Source of the DNA: Dehalococcoidia bacterium
GTDB lineage: Bacteria > Chloroflexota > Dehalococcoidia > SM23-28-2 > HRBIN24
DNA length: 50,933 bases
Direction: 5' to 3'
Assembly (NCBI GenBank): GCA_025062275.1
Contig: JANXAP010000011.1
Span: forward strand, 1-50,933
Shown: positions 8,216 through 15,760 of the stretch, piece by piece
Layout of the letters: the number at the start of each line of letters is the position of its first letter
Numbering within the stretch: the first letter of the stretch is position 1
Notes under the pieces: model-generated
Told to the model about the DNA's origin: nothing
Seen by the model: only the letters and a program-made list of their open reading frames with translations
The model's database searches: none
Position numbers and translations under genes: made by a program

Positions 8216-9364
8216 CTAGCGGGACGTGCTGGCCTTGCCGTTGCCGGCCCGCGCCCGGGCTGCCTCGGGGTCGAACTTGGGCAGCACGTGCTCGGCGAAG
8301 AGGCGCAGGCTGCGCAGCACCTTCTCCTGCGGAATGACCTCGCCGGCGTTGAGCAGGAAGACCATCCGGTCCACCCCGATCTCCTCCCACATCTTCAGGT
8401 TCTTTATCACGGTCTCGGGGGTGCCTATGGCCATGCCTTCGCGGATGACGCTGCCATCACCGCTGCCGGCGGCAGTTGGAGAGGAGCGCTGCTCCTGCTC
8501 CCGACGCAGGGCGAAGAGCAGGCCGGGCACCTTGTAGGCCGGGCTAGGGTAGATGGCGCTGACGCCCGTGAAGTGGGCAGCCAGGAGGCCGAAGGTGTAG
8601 ACGAGCTTGCTGCCCCACATCCGCGCCTCCTCCTCCGTCTCGTCCACGTACAGGAAGGTGACGCCGTTCACCTGGTCGTTGACGAACTCGCCCACCGGCT
8701 CGCACTCGCGGACGATGCGCCGGTAGGCCTTCACCCGCTCCTCGTACTCCTGTGGCGTGCCCACCGAGACCCCCAGGCAGCCGATGCCTCGCTCGGCCGC
8801 CTGCACGGCTGTCTCGGGGCTGGTGACCGCCACCCACAGGGGTGGGTGAGGCTTCTGGAGGGGCTTGGGGATGACGCAGCGAGGCGGCACCGAGAAGAAC
8901 TTTCCCTGCCAGGAGAAGATCTCCTGCGTCCACATCTTGGGGATGGCCCGCAAGGCCTCGTCCCACATCTCTTTGGTGAGGTCGGGGTCGCAGTTGAAGC
9001 CGCCCAGCTCCGTCCAGGTGGCGGAGCGTCCCGTGCCGAACTCCAGCCGGCCGTTGGAGATGATGTCCAGGGCCGCGGCACGCTCGGCACAGCGCACGGG
9101 GTGGTTGAAGGGCGGCAGGACCATCATGACGCCGTGGCCCAGGCGTATGCGCTGGGTGCGCATGGCTGCAGCCGCCAGGAACACCTCCGGCGCCGAGCAG
9201 TGGGAGTACTCCTCCAGGAAGTGGTGCTCCACAGCCCAGGCCTGGTCGAAGCCCAGCTGGTCGGCCAGCTCCACCTGCTCCAGGGCGTTGAAGTAGACCT
9301 GGTGCTCGCTGCGGTCGTGCCAGGGCTTGGGCACCGAGAGCTCGAAGAACACGCCGAACTTCAC
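8216..9364 (-). CDS. LLM-class (luciferase-like) flavin-dependent oxidoreductase
   Basis: A 382-aa TIM-barrel oxidoreductase of the bacterial luciferase superfamily. The typical features are MKFGVFFEL at the start, an AEQLGFDQAWAVEHHF-like block, LGHGVMMVLPPFNHP, and the GRLEFGTGRSATWTELGGF cofactor region. Members use FMN or coenzyme F420 to oxidise or mono-oxygenate small molecules. GTG 9364 is preferred because GGAGGT lies 7 bases before it; the GTG three codons upstream would overlap that site. It is co-transcribed with the ADC-like gene, so the two may act on the same substrate, possibly a ketone or keto acid (inference). Confidence 0.88.
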   Translation of the reverse strand: MKFGVFFELSVPKPWHDRSEHQVYFNALEQVELADQLGFDQAWAVEHHFLEEYSHCSAPEVFLAAAAMRTQRIRLGHGVMMVLPPFNHPVRCAERAAALDIISNGRLEFGTGRSATWTELGGFNCDPDLTKEMWDEALRAIPKMWTQEIFSWQGKFFSVPPRCVIPKPLQKPHPPLWVAVTSPETAVQAAERGIGCLGVSVGTPQEYEERVKAYRRIVRECEPVGEFVNDQVNGVTFLYVDETEEEARMWGSKLVYTFGLLAAHFTGVSAIYPSPAYKVPGLLFALRREQEQRSSPTAAGSGDGSVIREGMAIGTPETVIKNLKMWEEIGVDRMVFLLNAGEVIPQEKVLRSLRLFAEHVLPKFDPEAARARAGNGKASTSR

Positions 9365-9420
9365 GCCGACCACCTCCAGGGTGCCCGCATTCTAGCAGCC
9401 CCTTAACCTGCACGTCAACC

Positions 9421-9933
9421 TTAGGCCCCCAGCAGCTCCCGCACCTGCCTCTCCACCTCGTGGCGGTTGTCGGGTGCGAGGTGGAGCACGGTCACGTCGG
9501 GACGCGCCTTTACGGCGTCGGCGAAGGGGTGGGAGGCCAGCATGATGGTGCCGAAGACGGTCGTGCCGCTTTCCAGGGCCTGCAGCACCGCCTCACGGAA
9601 CCGGGAAGAGAACAGCTCCATCTTCCCGATCTCGTCTATCACCGTCAGCCAACCCTTCTGGACAGCCTCCGAGATGGCGGGCACCCCCACCTCGTCCAGG
9701 GCGGCCAGCTCCACGCCGTAACGGGAGACGCGCAGGGGGCTGCGGCTGTCCACCGAGGCCAGGATGGCCTCGCGGCCGTCCAGGGTCACAAGGCGGAACC
9801 CCAGGCGGCGTCCCCCTTTTCTTATCTCCTCGGTGTAGAAGCCTCCGGCGGGCCGCGATAGCGCCTCGAGCGTCTTCAGGACCAGTGTGGTCTTGCCGCA
9901 GCCGGGCGGTCCCGCGATCAGGACGGCCGACAT
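9421..9933 (-). CDS. THEP1-type nucleoside-triphosphatase
   Basis: A 170-aa P-loop NTPase of the THEP1 (NTPase_1) family, known from thermophiles and from the human cancer-related NTPase. Walker A is GPPGCGKTT at 8-16 and Walker B is TVIDE at 97-101, followed by GKMELFSSRF, a family hallmark. The middle FYTEEIRKGGRRLGFRL block is also typical. The enzyme hydrolyses nucleoside triphosphates slowly and its cellular role is unknown. The ATG at 9933 has an AGGGGAAGG ribosome site. It follows the CPBP protease gene by 9 bases. Confidence 0.88.
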   Translation of the reverse strand: MSAVLIAGPPGCGKTTLVLKTLEALSRPAGGFYTEEIRKGGRRLGFRLVTLDGREAILASVDSRSPLRVSRYGVELAALDEVGVPAISEAVQKGWLTVIDEIGKMELFSSRFREAVLQALESGTTVFGTIMLASHPFADAVKARPDVTVLHLAPDNRHEVERQVRELLGA

Positions 9934-9942
9934 GGCCTTCCC

Positions 9943-10707
9943 CTATCTGGCAAGGGCGAAGAGGGTCGACTGCATGGCCACTACCGTTGCCCAGTGAAAG
10001 CCGATGGGCGCCGCCAGACCGCCGCTTCGCAGTCGCAGCCAGCTCAGCACCAGAGACCCCAGCATCAGCCCCAGCATGGAGACGAGCTGAGCGAGGGCGG
10101 CGAGGGCCGCTTCCTGACCTATGTTGGTCTGCTGGATGGTGCGGTGATTGACCACCAAGTGCCACAGGGAGAAGGCCACGGCCACGAAGGCGACCCCGCG
10201 CCACACGCCCCAGGCCCGTGTGGCCAGACCCTGCATCACGCCGCGGAACATCACCTCCTCGAAAATGGAGACTCCGAGGGGCTGGCGGACCAGCGCCCAC
10301 ACCAACAGGGACCCCGTTGTCGCCCGTTCGGCCTCGTCGTAGCCTATCTCGCCGCCAGGCACCCCGAAGGGCGCGAGGAAGTAGAGCAGGACGGGCAGGA
10401 TCACAAGCCCTCCAGTGGCCACCCCCAGGGCCAGATGGCGGGGCCAGGCCCGGTCGGCCAGCCCGATCTGCTGCCAGGAGAGGCCGCAGGCGCGGCGTGC
10501 CCATGCCAGCGCCAGCGCCATGAGGGCTAGCCCCAGGGCGATGAAGGCCCACTCGCTGCTGGTGTCGCCGCTGGCGGCCGACACGGAATTGCCGTAGGCC
10601 AAGAGCAGGGCGGTAAAGGCCAGCAGGGGCAGAGGAAGGGGGAGCCGCGGCCTCGCCGCCGGCCGGGCCGGCGCTCGCGCGCCGCGTTGCACAAGCCTCA
10701 TCACCAT
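9943..10707 (-). CDS. CPBP-family intramembrane glutamic protease
   Basis: A 254-aa polytopic membrane protein with the CPBP/CAAX-protease motifs: E150-E151-x3-R (FEEVMFRGVMQG), FSLWHLVVNH with H183, and a later MLGLMLG-SLVLSWL region. CPBP proteins are Rce1-like intramembrane proteases; bacterial members take part in bacteriocin immunity, signal processing or membrane protein turnover. A TATAAT box lies on this strand at 10717-10712, only 4 bases before the ATG at 10707. Translation may therefore really begin at GTG 10704 or ATG 10701, with almost no leader. First gene of a two-gene unit with the THEP1-type NTPase. Confidence 0.82.
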   Translation of the reverse strand: MVMRLVQRGARAPARPAARPRLPLPLPLLAFTALLLAYGNSVSAASGDTSSEWAFIALGLALMALALAWARRACGLSWQQIGLADRAWPRHLALGVATGGLVILPVLLYFLAPFGVPGGEIGYDEAERATTGSLLVWALVRQPLGVSIFEEVMFRGVMQGLATRAWGVWRGVAFVAVAFSLWHLVVNHRTIQQTNIGQEAALAALAQLVSMLGLMLGSLVLSWLRLRSGGLAAPIGFHWATVVAMQSTLFALAR

Positions 10708-10716
10708 GGGTATTAT
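10687..10716 (+). promoter_or_regulatory. Probable promoter of the CoA-transferase pair
   Basis: TTGCAC (10687-10692), an 18-bp spacer and TATTAT (10711-10716) form a reasonable plus-strand promoter. It drives the two CoA-transferase genes from a start point near 10723 and overlaps the beginning of the divergent CPBP gene. The same AT-rich patch read on the other strand is the TATAAT box (10717-10712) of that gene, so the two divergent promoters share bases. Confidence 0.45.
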
Positions 10717-10792
10717 AGGCGCGACGCGTCCCGACGGGCGCGTGCTATATACGTGTCATCGCAGTCCAGGCGACCGACGCAGGGGGTGGGTC

Positions 10793-11998
10793 ATGGCACC
10801 TCGGGCCTTAGAGGGACTGAGGGTCATCGAATGCGGCCAGATGGTGGCCGCAGCCTATACGGCCAAATTGATGGCCGACCTGGGCGCCGATGTCATCAAG
10901 GTAGAGGAGCCGCCGGGTGACCTGGCCCGCACCCGCGGCCCCTTTCCCGATGGCGTGCCCCATCCCGAGAAGAGCGGCCTCTTTCTCTACCTCAACTGCA
11001 ACAAGCGGGGAGTCACCATCGACCTGAAGCGTCCCGAGGGGCAGGAGCTGCTGCGGCGCCTGGTCTCCCAGGCCGATGTCCTGGTCCACAACTATCCGCC
11101 TCCGGAGATGGAGCGCCGACGCCTGGATTACGAATGGCTGGCCGAGGCCAACCCGAGGCTAGTCATGACCTCCATCACCCCTTTCGGCCTGAACGGCCCC
11201 TACCGCGACTACAAGGCCCATGACATAACCGTCATGGCTGCCGGGGGTTGGGCGTGGATCAACGGCTGGCCCGGCCATCCGGAGGAACCCCCGCTCAAGG
11301 CCTACGGGCAACAGACCGAGTACCAGTCCGGCGCGGCGGCGGCTGTGGCCACCATGGGGGCCTTGCTGGCCCGCCAGCGGGACGGGCGCGGTCAGCACGT
11401 GGAGGTCAACGCTCAGGCGGTGGTGGCCTCCTTTCTGGAGATGACCTTCACCGCCTGGCCCTACATGCACGTGGTGTCAGTGCGCTGGGGACAACGCCCC
11501 ATTCAGCCCATCGATTTCTTCCGCTGCAAGGACGGCTGGATATTCGTCCTGTGCGTGGAGGAGCATCAGTGGAAGGCCTTCGTGGAGCTGATGGGCAACC
11601 CCGAGTGGGCCGAGTGGGAGATCTTCAAGGACCGGATATCGCGGGCCCAGAACTATGATGTCCTACGCCCCTACTTGGAGGACTGGATCAGCAACTGGAC
11701 CGTCGAGGAACTCTACCGCGCCGCCAACGAGCGGCGCGTGCCCTTCGCGCCGGCTTCCACCATGGGCGACCTGCTGCGCTCAGAGCATCTGAGGGCGCGG
11801 GGCTTCTTCGTGACCGTCGACCACCCCGTGGCGGGACGCTACGAGTATCCGGGCGCCCCCTATCGCCACTCGCTGACACCCTGGGAGCTGAGGACGCCGG
11901 CGCCCACCCTGGGCCAGCACAACGATGAGGTCTTCCGAGGCCTGTTGGGGCTCTCTTCATCGGAGATAGAGTCCCTCAAGGCCAGCGGCGTCATCTGA
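10793..11998 (+). CDS. Class III (CaiB/BaiF) CoA-transferase, catalytic Asp replaced
   Basis: A 401-aa family III CoA-transferase. The N-terminus LEGLRVIECGQMVAAAYTAK and the block ADLGADVIKVEEPPGD are diagnostic of the interlocked-dimer CaiB/BaiF fold. These enzymes move CoA between carboxylic acids. In formyl-CoA transferase the acyl-accepting aspartate lies in a VSMQD segment; the matching stretch here is VNAQA, with Ala209 at that position. ATG 10793 follows AGGGGGT. The next gene, 11 bases downstream, encodes a second CoA-transferase, so this may be the non-catalytic half of a heteromeric enzyme, as known for paired subunits such as BbsEF (inference). Confidence 0.87.
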   Translation: MAPRALEGLRVIECGQMVAAAYTAKLMADLGADVIKVEEPPGDLARTRGPFPDGVPHPEKSGLFLYLNCNKRGVTIDLKRPEGQELLRRLVSQADVLVHNYPPPEMERRRLDYEWLAEANPRLVMTSITPFGLNGPYRDYKAHDITVMAAGGWAWINGWPGHPEEPPLKAYGQQTEYQSGAAAAVATMGALLARQRDGRGQHVEVNAQAVVASFLEMTFTAWPYMHVVSVRWGQRPIQPIDFFRCKDGWIFVLCVEEHQWKAFVELMGNPEWAEWEIFKDRISRAQNYDVLRPYLEDWISNWTVEELYRAANERRVPFAPASTMGDLLRSEHLRARGFFVTVDHPVAGRYEYPGAPYRHSLTPWELRTPAPTLGQHNDEVFRGLLGLSSSEIESLKASGVI

Positions 11999-12009
11999 GG
12001 GAGGGAGCC

Positions 12010-13272
12010 ATGGCCGAGCACGGTAAGGGACCGCTGACCGGCATCCGCGTGGCCGACTTCAGCTGGGTGTGGGCCGGGCCATTCTGCACGCTGCAGCTGG
12101 CCCACATGGGGGCCGAGGTGATACGAATCGAGACCACCAAGCGCATCTGCGTGACGCGCATGCTGCCTCCCTGGGCCGAGGGACAGCCCAACCCCAACAC
12201 CTCCGGCTACTTCAACCAGTACAACCAGGGGAAGCGGGCCATCACCCTGGACCTGCAGACGGAGGACGGGCAGGAGCTGGCCAAGCGGCTCGTGAGCATA
12301 AGCGACATCGTGGTGGAGAACTTTGCCCCCGGCGTCATGGAGCGCTTCGGCCTCGGCTACGAGGAGCTTCGCAAGGTGAAGCCCGACATCATCATGATAA
12401 GCATGTCGGGGTATGGGCAGACGGGCCCCCTGCACCACTACGTAGCCTACGGCCCGGCCCAGGTGCCCATGTCCGGCTTCTCTACCCTCACGGGCTACCG
12501 ACACTGGGACCAGCCCATGCACGTGGGGCTATCCTATGGCGACCCCAACGCCGGCCATCACGGGGCGTTCGCCGTGCTGGCCGCCCTCTGGCACCGTCAG
12601 CGCACCGGCGAAGGACAGTACATAGACATGTCCCAGTGGGAGTCCACCGTTGTGCTGCTGGGGGACGCCATCCTCCACCAGCAGATGCTGGGCTACCAGC
12701 CGCCGCGATTGGGCAACCGCGACCCCCACATGGCACCCCACGGCTTCTTCCGCTGCCGGCCGGCCGACCCGGAGTCCCTCCCGTATGGCCTGTTGCCGGA
12801 GGACCGCTGGGTGGGCATCGCCTGCGCCAGCGACGACGAGTGGCGAGCCCTCTGCAGGGTGATGGGCCGCCCCGAACTGGCTGAAGACCCTCGGTTTGCC
12901 ACCCTGGAGGCGCGGAAGCAGAACGAGGACGAGTTGGAGCGCATCGTCGAGGAGTGGACCCTGACCCAGGACCCCTTCGAGGCTACGCGCAAGTTGCAGG
13001 AGGCAGGGGTGGCCGCCTTTCCTCCCCTGTGCAACAAGGAGTTGGCCGAGGATCCCGGCCTCAATGCCTGGGGGGCCTTTGTGGAGAAGGAGCACCCCAT
13101 TGTCGGAGTGCGCAAGCACATCGGCATCCCCTGGAAGCTGCCCGGTTCGCCCTGCGAGGTGTGGCGGGCGGCGCCGGTGCTGGGCCAGGACAACGACTAC
13201 GTGTTCCGACAGCTCCTGGGCCTGTCGGAGCAAGAGGTGGCGTCCCTGAAAGAAAGAGGGGTCATAGTCTGA
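12010..13272 (+). CDS. Class III (CaiB/BaiF) CoA-transferase, second of a pair
   Basis: A 420-aa CaiB/BaiF-type CoA-transferase: GIRVADFSWVWAGPFC at the N-terminus, then a GAEVIRIETT block and ISMSGYGQTGP. The position of the catalytic aspartate carries Glu211 (MSQWES). Glutamate could act as the acyl-anhydride carboxylate, but it is not the usual residue. An extra segment near 240-265 (RPADPESLPYGLLPEDRW) lengthens the C-terminal domain relative to the shortest family members. The gene has a GGGAGGGA ribosome site and is very probably expressed with its upstream partner. Substrate unknown; the pair points to activation of a carboxylic acid for degradation. Confidence 0.88.
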   Translation: MAEHGKGPLTGIRVADFSWVWAGPFCTLQLAHMGAEVIRIETTKRICVTRMLPPWAEGQPNPNTSGYFNQYNQGKRAITLDLQTEDGQELAKRLVSISDIVVENFAPGVMERFGLGYEELRKVKPDIIMISMSGYGQTGPLHHYVAYGPAQVPMSGFSTLTGYRHWDQPMHVGLSYGDPNAGHHGAFAVLAALWHRQRTGEGQYIDMSQWESTVVLLGDAILHQQMLGYQPPRLGNRDPHMAPHGFFRCRPADPESLPYGLLPEDRWVGIACASDDEWRALCRVMGRPELAEDPRFATLEARKQNEDELERIVEEWTLTQDPFEATRKLQEAGVAAFPPLCNKELAEDPGLNAWGAFVEKEHPIVGVRKHIGIPWKLPGSPCEVWRAAPVLGQDNDYVFRQLLGLSEQEVASLKERGVIV

Positions 13273-13284
13273 GGGGTGGGAAGC

Positions 13285-13620
13285 GTGAGCGGGCCGCGGG
13301 TGCTGTCGGCGGAGGAGGTCCAGGAGGCGCTGGGCACCCTCCAGGGGTGGGAGGTGCGGGAGGGACGCCTGCGCAAGCAGTTCACCTTTCGCACATTCCT
13401 GCGGGCCATCGCCTTCGTCAACGCCGTGGCGTACCTGGCCGAGGCAGCGGGGCACCACCCGGACATCACCATCAACTACAACCGGGTGACCCTGCGCCTC
13501 ATCACCCACAGCGAGGGTGCCCTCACCGACCGCGACTTCGCGCTGGCCAGGGAGATCGACGACAAGCTGAGTAGCAAGCTGATGGTCCAGCCCGAGGGCC
13601 AGGAACCGACGGGCCAGTAA
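13285..13620 (+). CDS. 4a-hydroxytetrahydrobiopterin (pterin-4a-carbinolamine) dehydratase
   Basis: A 111-aa pterin-4a-carbinolamine dehydratase. The active-site triad is visible: AGHHPDITINYNRV (H57, H58) and LITHSEGALTDRDF (H75, with the D84 region). The enzyme dehydrates 4a-hydroxy-tetrahydropterins made by aromatic amino acid hydroxylases. In bacteria without such hydroxylases it is often linked to molybdopterin or other pterin metabolism. GTG 13285 is preferred because GAGGGG is 8 bases upstream; a GTG at 13276 is also in frame. It follows the CoA-transferases by 12 bases and may share their transcript. No aromatic hydroxylase is seen in the window. Confidence 0.88.
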   Translation: MSGPRVLSAEEVQEALGTLQGWEVREGRLRKQFTFRTFLRAIAFVNAVAYLAEAAGHHPDITINYNRVTLRLITHSEGALTDRDFALAREIDDKLSSKLMVQPEGQEPTGQ

Positions 13621-13810
13621 AAAGACCGCTCCGCGGGCGACCTTTCGCTGGCGCCTGCCTCGGGCACTTCGGGCCTCGAGTTTCCTCTCAGCCCTCTGCG
13701 CCCTCCGCGGTGCGCTCGCTACTCCGCCGCCCGGAGAGCACACATATCCTGCTCCTTCGTCGCGGCGTTGTCAAGGCCGCTTAAGGGCATTCGGAAGCAT
13801 TAGGGGTATC

Positions 13811-13853
13811 TGGACAGGCGTCATTGCCAGAGGGATGCCTCTTGCCCAGTCCA
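13811..13853. terminator. Stem-loop between convergent pterin dehydratase and HPRT genes
   Basis: TGGAC (13811-13815) pairs with GTCCA (13849-13853), GGC with GCC inside it, and AGAGG-GATG-CCTCT (13829-13842) forms the tip. It lies 43 bases past the HPRT stop on the minus strand and in the 275-bp gap between two convergent genes, where a bidirectional terminator is expected. No T-run follows on either strand, so the role is uncertain. Confidence 0.3.
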
Positions 13854-13895
13854 CCTCGGTTTTCGTGGCCTCGTAAGGCGGCAGAGGAGAAGGTG

Positions 13896-14840
13896 TCAGG
13901 GCAGGTGCTCGTGCTTCACGACGGCGATGAAGGGCAGGTTGCGGTAGCGCTGACGAAAGTCCAGGCCGTAGCCCACCACGAACTCGTCCGGGATCTCGAA
14001 GCCCACGTAGTGCAGGGGGACATCGATGAGGCGGCGGGCGCGCTTGTCCAGCAGGGCACAAACACGCAGGCTGGCCGGCTCCTTGGCCTCCAGATGGGCC
14101 AGAATGCGGTTGAGGGTCATGCCCGTGTCCACGATGTCCTCCACCAGCAGCACATGGCGGCCGCGCACGTCCTCCTCCAGGTCCTTGACGATGCGGACTC
14201 CCGGCTGGTCGCCGCTGCCAAAGGAGGAGATGGCCAGGAAATCGATGTCGGTGTGGAGGTGTAGCAGGCGCATCAGGTCGGCCATGAAGCAGATGACGCC
14301 CCGCAGGACCCCCACCAGCACGATGGGCTGGCCAGCATAGTCGCGCTCGATCTCGGCCGCCAGTTCGGCCACCCGCTGCTGGAGCTTGCCGGGGGATATG
14401 AGGACACGGTCCACCTCGGGCATGTCGTCGGGGCCCAGAGGTCCATAGCCGTACTTGGCCAGCAGACGGAAAACGTCTCGCTTCTTGAGGAGCTTGACCC
14501 GTACCTCGGGATACATCTGGCGCAGGAGGCGCACCTTGCGGTTCTTCTCGGTGTTGAGACCTCCCTTGAGGGTGGTCAGCTCGACATAAAGGTTGAATTC
14601 CGGCAGATAGAAGTCGGGGGTGAAGGCTTCCACTATCTGGCCGCCCTCCCAGCGCAGGGGGAAGGAACGCGGCTCGTATTGCCACTCGATGCCGTAGAAG
14701 TCGAGGATACGGGCGAACTCGGCCTCGGCCGGATGGGCGAACGGGGGCGGCACCGGTGGGGCCGCGGGGGCCTCCACTGCCGTGGCAGCGTGGGCGGCGA
14801 CCGCGCGTCGACGGCCCCTCCTGCGGGCAGAAGAGGTCAT
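13896..14840 (-). CDS. hpt: Hypoxanthine phosphoribosyltransferase with N-terminal nuclease-like domain
   Basis: A 314-aa fusion. Residues 140-314 are a complete hypoxanthine-guanine phosphoribosyltransferase with the PRPP loop LLVEDIVDTGMTL (231-243), the VGVLRG loop and the C-terminal GLDFRQRYRNLPFI. It salvages hypoxanthine/guanine to nucleotides. Residues 36-135 form a separate domain resembling PD-(D/E)xK nucleases: an Ala/Glu-rich helix, YEPRSFPLRW, FTPDFYLPE (D76) and YVELTT (E87), then ...KNRKVRLLRQMYP. The usual ExK lysine is Thr89, so nuclease activity is doubtful. A basic, proline-rich leader (1-35) precedes it. The ATG at 14840 is the only reasonable start. It stands alone, divergent from a hydrolase operon. 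Confidence 0.88.
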   Translation of the reverse strand: MTSSARRRGRRRAVAAHAATAVEAPAAPPVPPPFAHPAEAEFARILDFYGIEWQYEPRSFPLRWEGGQIVEAFTPDFYLPEFNLYVELTTLKGGLNTEKNRKVRLLRQMYPEVRVKLLKKRDVFRLLAKYGYGPLGPDDMPEVDRVLISPGKLQQRVAELAAEIERDYAGQPIVLVGVLRGVICFMADLMRLLHLHTDIDFLAISSFGSGDQPGVRIVKDLEEDVRGRHVLLVEDIVDTGMTLNRILAHLEAKEPASLRVCALLDKRARRLIDVPLHYVGFEIPDEFVVGYGLDFRQRYRNLPFIAVVKHEHLP

Positions 14841-14952
14841 CCGCTGACCAAGCCTCCGACTTTGGCTGACAAGCTGTCCAATTCCTGCTTCCTATTGTAA
14901 AGGCATAGCGGACGGCGGGCCAGCATCGTTGCTCCTGCCCTCTCCCCGCTAG

Positions 14953-14958
14953 TATCAT
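14953..14958 (+). promoter_or_regulatory. Candidate -10 box very close to the hydrolase start
   Basis: TATCAT matches the -10 consensus at five of six positions and lies 12 bases before the ATG at 14971. With the usual 7-base distance, the mRNA would begin only about 5 bases before the start codon, with no ribosome site. A weak TTGCTC lies 18 bases upstream. The geometry matches that of the MFS and GH2 genes. Confidence 0.35.
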
Positions 14959-14970
14959 CGTGACAGCCCG

Positions 14971-15759
14971 ATGCCGACGGTCGAGGTCAACGGCGCCAGA
15001 CTGTATTACGAGGTCCACGGTCGCGGCCCCTGGCTCGTCTTCGCCCACGGCGCCGGCGGCAACCATCTGAGCTGGTGGCAGCAGGTGCCAGTCTTCGCGC
15101 GACGTTACCGTTGCGTCGTGTTCGACCACCACGGCTTCGGGCTATCGCGTCGGGGAGACGAGGCCCCCGACCCGACACGGTTCGTGGACGACCTGGAGGC
15201 CCTCCTCCGGCACCTGGAGGTCGACGAGGTGCGCCTGGTGGCCCAGTCCATGGGAGGCCTCACCTGCCTGGGCTACGCCCTCCGCCACCCTCAGCGGGTC
15301 CGTGCCCTGGTGATGGCCAACACCCTGGTGGGCATGCGACGGGCCGTGTGGACCGCTGCCGGCGCCGAGGTCCGCCACCTGGCCCAGCGCCTTTGGGAGC
15401 AGAGGCGCTCCCAACAGCCGCGACGCGCTCTGTCGCTGCGGTTCGCCCGCACCCGTCCCCACCTGGCCTTCCTCTACCGGGAGATTGCGGCCCTCAACGG
15501 CCCTCGCCCCGATGACTTGCCCCGTCGCTATCCCGTGCTGGACCAGAGCGGTGAGGCCATCCGCTCGCTGCCGGTGCCGGTCCTGTTCATAGTCGGCGAG
15601 GAGGACGACCTCTTCCCGCCGCCCCTGGTGGAGGTGGCGGCCCGCCTTCTTCCCGATGCCCGCCTGCTGGTGGTACCAGGCGCGGGCCACTCGGTCTACT
15701 TCGAGCAGCCGGAGGTCTTCAACCGCGCCGTGCTGGAGTTCTTGGACGAGGTGGGCTAG
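14971..15759 (+). CDS. Alpha/beta-fold hydrolase
   Basis: A 262-aa alpha/beta hydrolase. The oxyanion strand is VFAHGAGGNH, the nucleophile elbow is AQSMGG (S93), the acid is in VGEEDDLFPP and the catalytic histidine is in GAGHSVYFEQP. The substrate cannot be inferred. No ribosome site is seen before the ATG; the nearby -10 box suggests a near-leaderless message. It leads a compact operon: the DapB-like dehydrogenase starts 1 base after its stop, and the aminotransferase overlaps that gene. The hydrolase may therefore release or process an amine-containing substrate for them (inference). Confidence 0.85.
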   Translation: MPTVEVNGARLYYEVHGRGPWLVFAHGAGGNHLSWWQQVPVFARRYRCVVFDHHGFGLSRRGDEAPDPTRFVDDLEALLRHLEVDEVRLVAQSMGGLTCLGYALRHPQRVRALVMANTLVGMRRAVWTAAGAEVRHLAQRLWEQRRSQQPRRALSLRFARTRPHLAFLYREIAALNGPRPDDLPRRYPVLDQSGEAIRSLPVPVLFIVGEEDDLFPPPLVEVAARLLPDARLLVVPGAGHSVYFEQPEVFNRAVLEFLDEVG

Positions 15760-15760
15760 A

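Noticed and set aside
13741-13760. A GATATGTG-like sequence on the minus strand near 13750 as a third copy of the 35-bp motif.
   Set aside because: Only the eight bases GATATGTG match; the remaining conserved blocks are missing.
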